From contig JAMPEM010000001.1 in assembly GCA_023665145.1 (NCBI GenBank), forward strand, positions 9,450-73,449: 64,000 nt of DNA, given 5' to 3'. The notes under the pieces are model-generated. The model made no database searches and was not told where the DNA came from. It saw only the letters and a list, made by a program, of their open reading frames with translations. Source of the stretch: Bacteroides sp. (lineage in GTDB: Bacteria; Bacteroidota; Bacteroidia; Bacteroidales; Muribaculaceae). This document shows positions 1 through 7,267 of the stretch, piece after piece. Positions within the stretch are counted from its first letter, which is position 1; each line of letters starts with the position of its first letter. A program made the position numbers and the translations under genes.

Positions 1-55
1 GAGCACAACCTTGCCAAGGTTGGGGTCGCGGGTTCGAGTCCCGTTTTTCGCTCCA
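1..55 (+). tRNA. tRNA-Gly(GCC), 5' truncated by window edge
   Basis: The window opens inside the D arm. The anticodon arm (CAACC, loop TTGCCAA, GGTTG) gives anticodon GCC, for glycine. The T arm GCGGG-TTCGAGT-CCCGT and the acceptor 3' strand follow. A 3' CCA is encoded at 53-55, unlike in the two leucine tRNAs downstream. The 5' acceptor strand lies outside the window. Confidence 0.9.
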
Positions 56-77
56 AAGCAAAACAGTTGCTCGCAAT

Positions 78-162
78 GTCCGGGTGGCGGAATTGGTAGA
101 CGCGCTACTTTGAGGGGGTAGTGACCGTATTGGTCGTGTGAGTTCGACTCTCATCTCGGACA
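78..162 (+). tRNA. tRNA-Leu(GAG), copy 1
   Basis: An 85-base class II tRNA. The acceptor GTCCGGG pairs with CTCGGAC at the 3' end with one G-T wobble. The anticodon loop TTGAGGG gives anticodon GAG, for leucine. A long variable arm and the T loop TTCGACT are present. CCA is not encoded. It lies 22 bases after tRNA-Gly, so the two are probably co-transcribed, and a hairpin terminator follows at once. Copy 2 at 316-400 is identical over all 85 bases. Confidence 0.96.
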
Positions 163-169
163 CAGAAAG

Positions 170-192
170 AACCGCAAATATGCGGTTTTTTT
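170..192 (+). terminator. Rho-independent terminator after tRNA-Gly/tRNA-Leu
   Basis: AACCGCA and TGCGGTT form a stem closed by a short AT loop, followed by a run of T. It sits 7 bases after the tRNA-Leu 3' end, as expected for the end of the tRNA transcript. Confidence 0.85.
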
Positions 193-315
193 ATGCTTTA
201 ACCATTGATGCGGATTTATTGGAATCATCAATTTATTTCAGTCTAATGGTTGGGTAAAAATGATGTGTGTGTGTTGAATGTTATCGGGAAGTAATTTTAT
301 TGGGGGAATTGACTT

Positions 316-400
316 GTCCGGGTGGCGGAATTGGTAGACGCGCTACTTTGAGGGGGTAGTGACCGTATTGGTCGTGTGAGTTCGACTCTCATCTCGGACA
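316..400 (+). tRNA. tRNA-Leu(GAG), copy 2
   Basis: Identical in all 85 bases to the copy at 78-162, while the flanks on both sides are unrelated. The 153 bases between the copies hold only the first terminator and no gene. An exact duplicate with unrelated flanks fits either a tandem tRNA duplication or a tRNA rebuilt by insertion and loss of an integrative element. Confidence 0.96.
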
Positions 401-404
401 CTCT

Positions 405-448
405 AAAATCTGTAAGTCATTGATATTCAATACTTGCAGATTTTTTTA
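405..448 (+). terminator. Rho-independent terminator after tRNA-Leu copy 2
   Basis: AAATCTGTAAGT at 406-417 pairs with ACTTGCAGATTT at 432-443 (one wobble) and runs into seven T. This is the normal end of the second tRNA-Leu transcript. Confidence 0.85.
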
Positions 449-451
449 TAT

Positions 452-502
452 TTTTGTCCCCGTTTTGTCCCCATCTTGAAAAGTTAGCACAATTTTGTCC
501 CC
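452..502 (+). repeat. Three direct copies of TTTTGTCCCC
   Basis: The 10-mer TTTTGTCCCC occurs at 452-461, 463-472 and 493-502, directly after the tRNA-Leu terminator. Short direct repeats next to a tRNA 3' end resemble tyrosine-integrase arm sites or the edge of an integrative element, but no integrase gene is present in the window. The att-scar reading is inference. Confidence 0.5.
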
Positions 503-570
503 ACACTCTATGTTTTTCACAACAGATAAACGCCATTCATTAAATACAGGATATTAAATAATATATCAAA

Positions 571-891
571 TTAAGAGGTTTTATTATTGAACAATCTCTT
601 GTTTGACATCATACTTCGTTCCGGAACAGACTCTAATTCATTATTTTTATGATATAATTGTTTTCTTGATGCAGATTTGTGTTCTCTGGCAAGAAACATG
701 TGAAAGAGCGAATAGCGTGAGATTACATAATCTTTATTTTTCACATCTCTTCTCAATCGTTCGGTCTCTTGTCGTTCGTCTGTGTCAGAGCGTAATAAAA
801 AATGATTGATTCCAAGAAGTACCATCACCATCCCTACTAAAATCAGCAAGACAAGTACCAATCGTATAATAAATATTAATATTGCTGTCAT
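571..891 (-). CDS. Small hypothetical membrane-anchored protein
   Basis: A 106-residue product that I do not recognise. Residues 4-31 form one strongly hydrophobic helix (IFIIRLVLVLLILVGMVMVLLGI), followed by a charged, Arg/Lys-rich tail, so a single-pass protein with a cytoplasmic tail is likely. A purine-rich AGGATAAT stretch lies just before the ATG. The last codons and the stop lie inside an AT-rich palindromic repeat (573-600), so the C-terminus may have been altered by that repeat. No operon partner is seen. It could be spurious, but the membrane helix and the start context favour a real gene. Confidence 0.5.
   Translation of the reverse strand: MTAILIFIIRLVLVLLILVGMVMVLLGINHFLLRSDTDERQETERLRRDVKNKDYVISRYSLFHMFLAREHKSASRKQLYHKNNELESVPERSMMSNKRLFNNKTS
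573..600. repeat. Short copy G of the TTAGAGG palindromic repeat family
   Basis: AAGAGG, then TTTTATTATT, then GAACAATCTCTT: a diverged, internally deleted version of the 246-bp repeats at 45025-45270 and 57373-57618, keeping the inverted ends and the TTATTATT core. It overlaps the stop codon of the reverse-strand gene at 571-891 and may act as its terminator hairpin. Confidence 0.55.
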
Positions 892-1213
892 ATTATCCTG
901 ATTTTCTTCTTTTCCAATTTTTATTTCGTGCTTTCCGTTCCATATATGATTTGCTATGGAAATGAATAAGTGGTTGAATATATTAGCATAACAACTTCGA
1001 TGTGTGTGAGGTTCATTCTTTTTCGTTTAATAAAATTAATGAATTGAAGTAAACAAAATTTAATTCCAATATGTTATAAGTCCGAAAGCGAGATGAAACA
1101 CACAATCTTCTTAATTTCAATTTAATGAAATTCCAAACACACATTCGCAAATGAAATCGCGAATAATGTGACCGGGATATAACAAATAATTCTTACATCT
1201 AAATTCAAGGACT
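892..1213. other. Intergenic, no gene seen
   Basis: An AT-rich spacer between the starts of two divergent genes. It must hold both promoters, but I see no convincing TAnnTTTG box for either. Short ORFs here show no recognisable protein. Confidence 0.5.
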
Positions 1214-2320
1214 ATGAAAAGGAACATTTTAATTCTCGCCGCTTTGATATTGACAACAGTATGCGGATGGGCACAAAAATTGCCTAAAAACGAGATGAAC
1301 GCGCTCAAATCATTTCTCAATTCACCGGCGGCTAAAGGGGGTACTAATGCTGAGGCACTATTGATTACAGATATCAATAATCCGGGGTCATGGCCCGGGA
1401 TGATATTCAACGTAGATGGTTCTGTGAAATCAATCGATTGGAAGGACAAACATCTTGCGGGCTCCATTGATTTAACAGGTTTCAAATCTCTTGAGAGAAT
1501 AGACCTTAGCGACAACCGAATTTCATCGGCAACATTGAGCAACAATCCGATACTGGTATCGGTCAATCTAAGTCGCAACAAACTGACTCAGGTGAATATT
1601 TCCCAAACACCTTCGCTGCAGACACTCAAACTGAACCGCAATCAATTGACAGAACTGAATCTGAATCAACTTCCCAATCTGACCAATCTGAATGTTGCAT
1701 CCAACAGAATTATTGCACTTGATGTCAGCAATTCAGCAACTTTAAAGACCCTCAATGTCACCGGGAACAAGATGGAGGAATTGATTGTGACAGGATGTAC
1801 AGCTCTTAAATCACTCTATGCCGGATACAATCGTCTGACCTCTCTTGAAATTGCCGGACTTGTATCGTTACAGAATCTTAATGTAGGGAGTAATAAGCTC
1901 AGCACATTGTATGTGCAGAACCTTCCGGCACTATCTACGCTGATGGCCAACGACAACAATCTGACAGCACTCGCAGCTAAGGATTGCGAAATGCTTACCG
2001 ATGTTTATGCACCATATAATGATTTGACGGAATTTTCATTGGAAAACTGTCCCAAAATTATGTGGATAAATCTTGAATGGAATGATCTTTCAACATTTAA
2101 TCTTACCGGACAGGCATTGCTGCAACGAGTAAACCTCGCCAACAATCAGCTGACATACGTTGACCTCGGATTCAACAGTGATTTGCAATATGTCAACGTA
2201 AAGAACAATAATATGCTTACCACACTTATTCTCCAGGCAGATGACCAGCTCCAGCAAGTTATCGGAGAATATGACGACTGGGGAGACGGATGGTACAATA
2301 ACATGGAGAATGTTCAATAA
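1214..2320 (+). CDS. Secreted leucine-rich repeat protein
   Basis: A 368-residue protein. An N-terminal signal peptide of about 20 residues (MKRNILILAALILTTVCGWA) is followed by a short helical region and then, from about residue 68 to the end, roughly 13 repeats of about 21 residues with the pattern LxxLNLxxNxLTxLxLxxxP. These resemble the short LRRs of secreted Bacteroidetes and Firmicutes surface proteins. It probably binds host or bacterial ligands at the cell surface, but no catalytic domain or sorting tail is visible. The start is fixed by the signal peptide. It is monocistronic: a strong terminator follows at 2426. The function is inferred from fold class only. Confidence 0.85.
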   Translation: MKRNILILAALILTTVCGWAQKLPKNEMNALKSFLNSPAAKGGTNAEALLITDINNPGSWPGMIFNVDGSVKSIDWKDKHLAGSIDLTGFKSLERIDLSDNRISSATLSNNPILVSVNLSRNKLTQVNISQTPSLQTLKLNRNQLTELNLNQLPNLTNLNVASNRIIALDVSNSATLKTLNVTGNKMEELIVTGCTALKSLYAGYNRLTSLEIAGLVSLQNLNVGSNKLSTLYVQNLPALSTLMANDNNLTALAAKDCEMLTDVYAPYNDLTEFSLENCPKIMWINLEWNDLSTFNLTGQALLQRVNLANNQLTYVDLGFNSDLQYVNVKNNNMLTTLILQADDQLQQVIGEYDDWGDGWYNNMENVQ

Positions 2321-2425
2321 CTCACTAAAATTCCACTATACACATCAGACACAGATTAAATTTCATTCCACGCTATATCAGAATAGTTGCATAATCCATA
2401 TTAAAAATTATCGAACATATATTAC

Positions 2426-2454
2426 ACCGCCCGGAGCATCCGGGCGGTTGTTTT
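2426..2454 (+). terminator. Strong GC-rich terminator of the LRR gene
   Basis: ACCGCCCGG and CCGGGCGGT form a perfect 9-bp stem around AGCAT, followed by TGTTTT. It lies 105 bases after the LRR stop codon and directly abuts repeat copy D. Confidence 0.9.
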
Positions 2455-2485
2455 AGAGGTTGTTTAATAATAAAACAGCCTCTAA
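2453..2485. repeat. Short copy D of the TTAGAGG palindromic repeat family
   Basis: A 33-bp palindrome running from TTAGAGG to CCTCTAA. Its first 24 bases are identical to one end of the 246-bp copy at 57373-57618 (reverse complement), so it looks like a solo end with the interior deleted. It lies directly behind the LRR gene terminator. Confidence 0.75.
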
Positions 2486-2685
2486 TTTTACGATGGTGTC
2501 GCAGCAAATCTCAAACAGACAGTATGCATCTTTGATTTGCTATACTGGAGATAAGAGGGTAATTCCATACCTTCTATTTAAGGCAACATCACTAAGATTT
2601 TTCTAAATTATTCCATGATAGGTCTGTGGATGGTCTGCGCAAAGTTGTACAACGAATAGCTTTCCGGCGGATAATTAGCTTAACA
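2486..2685. other. Intergenic, nothing recognised
   Basis: Spacer between the end of repeat copy D and the 3' end of the reverse-strand fucosyltransferase gene. Only very short open frames are present, and none resembles a known protein. Confidence 0.4.
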
Positions 2686-3666
2686 TTAATCAAACATCTC
2701 CCCCTTGATTTTCAAAAGTCGAGCCGTAAGGTTAAGGAGCCTTGGGCGGGAGAGCGCACAACGCATTATGTGGTTTCGTCGATAGATCCCCTTTTGCCAG
2801 GCCTGCATCGGACGCTTCATGGTCATGTGTGTTGCGATGCGACATAGAAATTTGCTAAGCCGATGGTCAAACTCCAATTCCTTCCTCTCCTTTAGTCTGG
2901 GAGCGCGAAGCATCTTCAAATACCTATTATCATCGTTGTCAATATCTTTCAAATCAGTGATAAAGGCGGAGAGCGATGGGTAGTTGGCAACGTTTATAAA
3001 CGACTCGGGATTGAAGTCATCGTCTATATCCGGAGCTCCCCAATATATCGGTACGGTCGGTGCTGCAAAGGATTCAACAATCTTTTCAGTAACATAGCCC
3101 GGGATTGACGAGTTTTCTAGTGCAAGGTTAAATTTATAATTTACGATGAAGTCAATTTTGCCATCAATGGGTACCTGTTCCCCGATATTGTTCCGATATG
3201 GGCCACCGAATGCCACGGATTTATATTCGTTTACGGCATCGATAATATCGAGGCGTTCCCGTGCACAATTTTGTGAGTTGCGCATCAGTAGCGAGCAGAA
3301 TCCGCGCTTGAGGGCGGCTTTATCGGTTAATATGGGTGGTACCAATGCCCGGTCTACTTCGTAGGTCATAAATAGTGGATAGCGTAAATGCCGCCCGTCA
3401 AAATCGATTTGGTGAAACGACAGTGCATAGTCGCACTCATTGAAATCCGGGACATCGTTCTCTCCGGTGTAATAAATTTTAATACAATCGGGATAGTTAT
3501 AATGCTCTGTTCCATACACCGAATAGAACAACATCTCAGGTCGAGCGTCCGAGTCATCGTCAAGCACCCTAACATTGAATTTATCCGACAAGGCACTCAC
3601 AAATTTATTGTTTCTGACATCAAACGATGGCCAGAAATCCACGAATTTTATTGTAAGATCTTTCAT
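2686..3666 (-). CDS. Glycosyltransferase family 10 (alpha-1,3/4-fucosyltransferase)
   Basis: A 326-residue protein predicted to transfer fucose from GDP-fucose to a GlcNAc or Glc residue on a surface glycan. The diagnostic GT10 donor-binding block is at residues 176-220: NYKFNLALENS, then PGYVTEK, then PIYWGAPD. This matches the family pattern YKFxLxxENSxxxxYxTEK...PxYxGxP. The N-terminal half is the variable acceptor domain, and the basic C-terminus (about 280-326) may associate with the membrane, as in bacterial FucTs. The gene stands alone with its own promoter 7 bases upstream of the ATG and sits next to a transposase remnant, so acquisition by transfer is plausible. Linkage specificity cannot be read from the sequence. 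Confidence 0.88.
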   Translation of the reverse strand: MKDLTIKFVDFWPSFDVRNNKFVSALSDKFNVRVLDDDSDARPEMLFYSVYGTEHYNYPDCIKIYYTGENDVPDFNECDYALSFHQIDFDGRHLRYPLFMTYEVDRALVPPILTDKAALKRGFCSLLMRNSQNCARERLDIIDAVNEYKSVAFGGPYRNNIGEQVPIDGKIDFIVNYKFNLALENSSIPGYVTEKIVESFAAPTVPIYWGAPDIDDDFNPESFINVANYPSLSAFITDLKDIDNDDNRYLKMLRAPRLKERKELEFDHRLSKFLCRIATHMTMKRPMQAWQKGIYRRNHIMRCALSRPRLLNLTARLLKIKGEMFD

Positions 3667-3673
3667 TTGCCCA

Positions 3674-3704
3674 CAAAAGTAGTGAAAAATCAGGACACAT
3701 ACAA
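3674..3704 (-). promoter_or_regulatory. Bacteroidetes promoter of the GT10 gene
   Basis: On the reverse strand: TTG (3702-3704), a 20-base spacer, then TACTTTTG (3674-3681), matching TTG-N19/20-TAnnTTTG. Only 7 bases separate the box from the ATG at 3666, so the transcript should be leaderless or nearly so. Confidence 0.7.
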
Positions 3705-3713
3705 GATGTATAT

Positions 3714-4073
3714 ATGTTGAGCCGTCTTCATATCAATGATGATGGATACGGACATACCTCACGACGGACTTTCAGTAATCTTGATGCCGGCTTTGAGGGC
3801 AAGGAACTCAGGAAAACAATGGACAAGCACAGAATCAATCCCAATAGGAGGAATGGATGTGAACCCATTGAGGATTATCTATTCGATGAAGAAATGTATC
3901 GAGAGCGATGGATAGTGGAACGCACCAAAGCTTGGATGGATGGTTTCAAAGCTGTCCACACACGATTTGACACAATCATGTCAAGCCGGAAAGGTTGGTA
4001 CTATCTCGCATTCATTGTTATTTCCATTAAAAAAATTCACAATTCTGATGAGAATAGACAACTTCGTAAATAA
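3714..4073 (+). pseudogene. C-terminal remnant of an IS5-family-like transposase
   Basis: 119 codons resemble only the last third of a DDE transposase: LDAGFEGKELRK matches the region of the second catalytic Asp, and ERWIVERTKAWMDGFKAV matches the block with the catalytic Glu, followed by a hydrophobic WYYLAFIVISIKK tail. The first catalytic Asp and the whole N-terminal half are missing, and no terminal inverted repeats are visible. It is therefore a dead insertion-sequence fragment, next to the fucosyltransferase gene. The subgroup is uncertain. Confidence 0.75.
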
Positions 4074-4075
4074 AT

Positions 4076-4106
4076 TTTGAATATCAATCTTTTTTTCGTA
4101 ATTTTG
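4076..4106 (+). promoter_or_regulatory. Bacteroidetes promoter of the BadF-type kinase gene
   Basis: TTTG (4076-4079), a 19-base spacer, then TAATTTTG (4099-4106): a full match to the Bacteroidetes consensus. Transcription would start near 4112, leaving a leader of about 80 bases before the ATG at 4193. Confidence 0.75.
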
Positions 4107-4192
4107 TGATAAATTTGAGGCATTGTATCTACATCATACCCGAAAAATAAGGGGTATGGATGTCAATCAGTTGCCAACATTATCGTATATTA

Positions 4193-5050
4193 ATGAAGAT
4201 AAAACTAATAGCCGATGCCGGATCCACAAAGGTGGAATGGGTTTTACTTGACAGCAACGGGATTGTGAAAGAACGTTTTGTTACAGAAGGGCTCAATGCA
4301 CTGCTGTCATCTAAAGACGATATCCTGAAAGCTTTTCAAGAGGTAAATACACATATTGGCAACACCCGTCCTGAATTAATCTATTATTACGGGGCAGGAT
4401 GTGCCACAGACCTTATTTGCAGTAAAATAAGCGATGCTCTGATTCAGACATGGCCGGAAGCCTCCACCTTTGTAAGTTCAGATTTGCTCGGAGCTGCAAG
4501 AGCATTGTTTCAAGATAAACCGGGAATAGCTTGCATTCTTGGCACCGGGAGCAATTCATGTCATTATAACGGATATGACATTGAAACTAACGTTCCATCT
4601 CTTGGATATGTGCTTGGCGACGAGGGGAGCGGAGCTTCGCTTGGCAAACGGCTGGTGGCAGATGCTTTCAAGCTGCGTCTGCCGGAAGTGATGAGAGAGA
4701 AATTCCTTGACCAATATGGATTGAGCCTTAGCGATATCCTTGACAAGGTGTATCGCTGTCCGGCACCCAATAAATTCCTGGCTTCATTAGTGCCGTTTAT
4801 TAAAGAAAATCTTTGGAATCCATATATTTATTCGTTGGTTTACGAGGAGCTAACCCACTTTGTCAAGCGAAATATTGCGATGTATAGCTGTGCACACTCG
4901 TTAGCTGTGGGATTTACCGGATCGATAGCTTACCATTTCAGTGATATTTTACGCGAAGCTGTAAGTGCTCAGGGTTATGAAGTAAGTACTGTGAGTAAAT
5001 CACCTATCGATGGGCTGATTTTATATCACACATCTCATGATGGTGAATGA
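4193..5050 (+). CDS. BadF/BadG-family ATPase, likely N-acetylglucosamine or related sugar kinase
   Basis: A 285-residue member of the BadF/BadG/BcrA/BcrD ASKHA kinase group. In Bacteroidetes these are annotated as N-acetylglucosamine kinase-like proteins for amino-sugar recycling. The phosphate-1 loop ADAGSTK is at residues 6-12, a GAG turn sits near 71, ILGTGSNS (about 121-128) is phosphate-2, and GDEGSGASLGK lies near 146-156. I chose the ATG at 4193 because the DAGST loop then falls close to the N-terminus, as in homologues; an in-frame ATG at 4160 would add 11 residues. It has its own promoter. Substrate assignment is by family only. Confidence 0.82.
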   Translation: MKIKLIADAGSTKVEWVLLDSNGIVKERFVTEGLNALLSSKDDILKAFQEVNTHIGNTRPELIYYYGAGCATDLICSKISDALIQTWPEASTFVSSDLLGAARALFQDKPGIACILGTGSNSCHYNGYDIETNVPSLGYVLGDEGSGASLGKRLVADAFKLRLPEVMREKFLDQYGLSLSDILDKVYRCPAPNKFLASLVPFIKENLWNPYIYSLVYEELTHFVKRNIAMYSCAHSLAVGFTGSIAYHFSDILREAVSAQGYEVSTVSKSPIDGLILYHTSHDGE

Positions 5051-5108
5051 TTATTTATCCTTCAGGCGACTTTTCAAAGAAATATACATTGAATCATAAA
5101 TCAATAAA

Positions 5109-5825
5109 ATGAATATCAAAAAAACATATATATTTACAGCAATAATCTGTCTTATCGTCATCATTTTGACGTACGGGAAGAGTGAAGCCCGCGCTCCTTA
5201 TTGGGAACAGAAAGTGAGTCTGTTCAATCGACTGCCGATTAATCAGAACGACATCGTGTTTTTAGGGAATTCCATCACTGACGGTGGAGAATGGCAAGAG
5301 ATTTTCCACATGGCCAATGTGAAGAACCGCGGCATCTCGTCAGATGTTATTGACGGAGTAAGGGAGCGACTCGAACAAGTAACCTCAGGCCATCCCCAAA
5401 AGATTTTCCTTCTAATTGGAATTAACGACGTAAGTCATAAGCTTGGAGCTAAGGCCATTCTTGCGAAATATGAACAACTTGTCAAGGAGATACGCACTCA
5501 AACCCCTGATACAAAGCTGTATATACAGTCTATATTTCCAATCAACAACGATTTTAAGAGGTATAAAAATTTGATTGGGCAAGAACAAACAGTGCTTGAA
5601 ATTAATCGCCAACTTCCGGAGCTTGCAAAGAAATATAATGCGGAATATCTGGATTTATGGCCGGTGCTGTCAGACCAAAACGGTAAGCTTAAGAAGGATT
5701 TCACAAATGACGGATTGCACCTGACCGGTAACGGATATATGCAATGGGTAGATGCCATAAAAGATTATGTACTTGAGGGAGTGGATATTATCCCACTTGA
5801 TAATAACAATAAAGAAAAAAGATGA
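5109..5825 (+). CDS. Secreted SGNH/GDSL-type esterase
   Basis: A 238-residue protein. An N-terminal hydrophobic segment (about 5-24) acts as signal peptide or anchor, followed by an SGNH hydrolase domain. Block I is GNSITDGG (53-60, nucleophile Ser55), block III is GIND (104-107), and block V is DGLHLTGNGY (201-210) with catalytic Asp201 and His204. Family members deacylate or deacetylate glycans, lipids or small esters; closest in style are the platelet-activating-factor acetylhydrolase-like enzymes. Its stop overlaps the next ATG (ATGA), so it is translationally coupled to the DUF5106 gene. Confidence 0.88.
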   Translation: MNIKKTYIFTAIICLIVIILTYGKSEARAPYWEQKVSLFNRLPINQNDIVFLGNSITDGGEWQEIFHMANVKNRGISSDVIDGVRERLEQVTSGHPQKIFLLIGINDVSHKLGAKAILAKYEQLVKEIRTQTPDTKLYIQSIFPINNDFKRYKNLIGQEQTVLEINRQLPELAKKYNAEYLDLWPVLSDQNGKLKKDFTNDGLHLTGNGYMQWVDAIKDYVLEGVDIIPLDNNNKEKR

Positions 5826-6718
5826 AATTATTCTCTTGCCTATTTTCAATATTATTCTCAACCGCTTTATTATTGAGAGCTGAGGTTCAAAATCCTATTG
5901 TGATAGAGCCTCTGTTTGAATACCCGGTGGCCCCCGAGAGTCTCACATCTCTTGAGGAACGCACCAACTATTTGATGGAGCATTTTTGGGACAAGCTTGA
6001 TTACAAGACCGATGCTGTATCGCAATATGCTCTCAATGATGCATTCCGCGTATATGCAACAGCTGTCTGTTTTGCTGACCGAGATGTGGCGCTTAAATCG
6101 ATTGACCAACTCCTTAAAAAACTCAAAAAGAATCCGACATTGCTGACACAGATGGTATTGGCTGCCGAAGAAAATTTTTACGGGCAACGCACAGAGCGTT
6201 ACTCAGACGAGGCCTATATTCCATTTCTTGAGGCAGCCGTTTCCAATAAGAAAGTGCCGAAGATACGACGTAACAGATGGGAAAATCAGCTCAAAAGGAT
6301 AAAAAATTCATTGACCGGGCAGAAACTTGCCACCTTCCCTATCGAGGAACGTCGAGGCGGGAAAGGTGAATTTGAGGCACGCCATAAGATGACAATAATA
6401 GAGTTTGGGGATCCCGGATGTGATGACTGCCGCTTTTCACGTCTGACGCTTGATACCAATGTGGATTTGACCAAGCTTGTCGATTCCGAGAAAGTGGAAA
6501 TTGTATTCATCGTCTTATCTCCCCAAGAGGGATGGCGCGAGGAAGTCTCCTCATATCCTGCCAAATGGCTTGTAGCTTCTTCGGAGGGAGTGGATGACAT
6601 CATTGACATTCGCACATCTCCCTCGATATATGTTCTTGACCATGAAGGGAATATTGTGGCAAAGAATGTAACGGCCGCCCAAGCTGCCGCTATAGCCATT
6701 GAAGGAGCTAACAAATAA
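5822..6718 (+). CDS. DUF5106 protein with C-terminal thioredoxin-like fold
   Basis: A 298-residue exported protein. A signal peptide (1-20) is followed by a helical DUF5106-type region (about 35-165) and then a thioredoxin-like domain with IIEFGDPGCDDCRF. The CxxC pair Cys200/Cys203 is the likely redox site, and the cis-Pro region is RTSPSIYVLD. It fits the periplasmic thioredoxin-like proteins of Bacteroidetes that act in disulfide exchange. It overlaps the SGNH esterase gene by 4 bases and is followed 41 bases later by a DoxX gene, a pairing that often goes with redox functions. The partner is not known. Confidence 0.8.
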   Translation: MKLFSCLFSILFSTALLLRAEVQNPIVIEPLFEYPVAPESLTSLEERTNYLMEHFWDKLDYKTDAVSQYALNDAFRVYATAVCFADRDVALKSIDQLLKKLKKNPTLLTQMVLAAEENFYGQRTERYSDEAYIPFLEAAVSNKKVPKIRRNRWENQLKRIKNSLTGQKLATFPIEERRGGKGEFEARHKMTIIEFGDPGCDDCRFSRLTLDTNVDLTKLVDSEKVEIVFIVLSPQEGWREEVSSYPAKWLVASSEGVDDIIDIRTSPSIYVLDHEGNIVAKNVTAAQAAAIAIEGANK

Positions 6719-6759
6719 CATTTCGTCATTACTCCGACATAAAATCATAAAACGGAAAA

Positions 6760-7263
6760 ATGAGCTCAACAATAGATAAAGTTAAAAACATATATATCAA
6801 AACTACGGGATATAGTTACACAAATCTCGGAAGACTTTTTCTTCGTCTGTTTGTAGGACTGATGATGCTTCAATTCGGAATACGCCAATTGATGTATTTT
6901 GATGCAGCTATAGATAGTTTTCCCTCAATACTTGGATTGAGTCCGACGTCTATATTGATCATTATGACGGTGATAGAGATTGGATGCAGTCTGTTTCTGA
7001 TGGCAGGATTTCTTACGCGATTGATGACACTGCCCCCCTTCATATCAATGATTGTGGCAGAATTCTATCTTTTGCATGACCGTCTGCCGGAAGCGGCCTA
7101 TATGTTGTCATGGTCACATCAAGGGTATCTTCCGATAATGTTCATGGGGATATATTTCTTCATACTTCTTGTCGGTCCCGGCAAGATTTCAGTAGACTAT
7201 TTCTTGTCACTTCATATCATACACACAGAAAACAAGAGCGAGGAAGAACTTGAGGAGGTATAA
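6760..7263 (+). CDS. DoxX family membrane protein
   Basis: A 167-residue inner-membrane protein with four predicted helices (about 24-44, 66-86, 93-110, 124-145). The first helix carries the typical DoxX LFLRLFVGLMMLQFGIRQL block. DoxX proteins take part in quinone or thiol redox and oxidative-stress complexes; the exact activity is unknown. The acidic C-terminal tail SEEELEEV is encoded by DNA that also supplies the Shine-Dalgarno of mnmA, showing tight coupling to the next gene. Confidence 0.8.
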   Translation: MSSTIDKVKNIYIKTTGYSYTNLGRLFLRLFVGLMMLQFGIRQLMYFDAAIDSFPSILGLSPTSILIIMTVIEIGCSLFLMAGFLTRLMTLPPFISMIVAEFYLLHDRLPEAAYMLSWSHQGYLPIMFMGIYFFILLVGPGKISVDYFLSLHIIHTENKSEEELEEV

Positions 7264-7267
7264 GAAA

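Noticed and set aside
2440..2485. One joint terminator covering the GC-rich hairpin and the TTAGAGG palindrome
   Set aside because: They are two separate stems: the first is complete with its own T run, and the second matches the dispersed repeat family.
2626..2847. 73-residue forward ORF overlapping the fucosyltransferase gene
   Set aside because: It runs antisense to well-supported GT10 coding sequence and has no recognisable motif or start signal.
3714..4073. The transposase-like ORF as an intact gene
   Set aside because: It holds only the C-terminal third of a DDE transposase, without the first catalytic Asp and without terminal inverted repeats.
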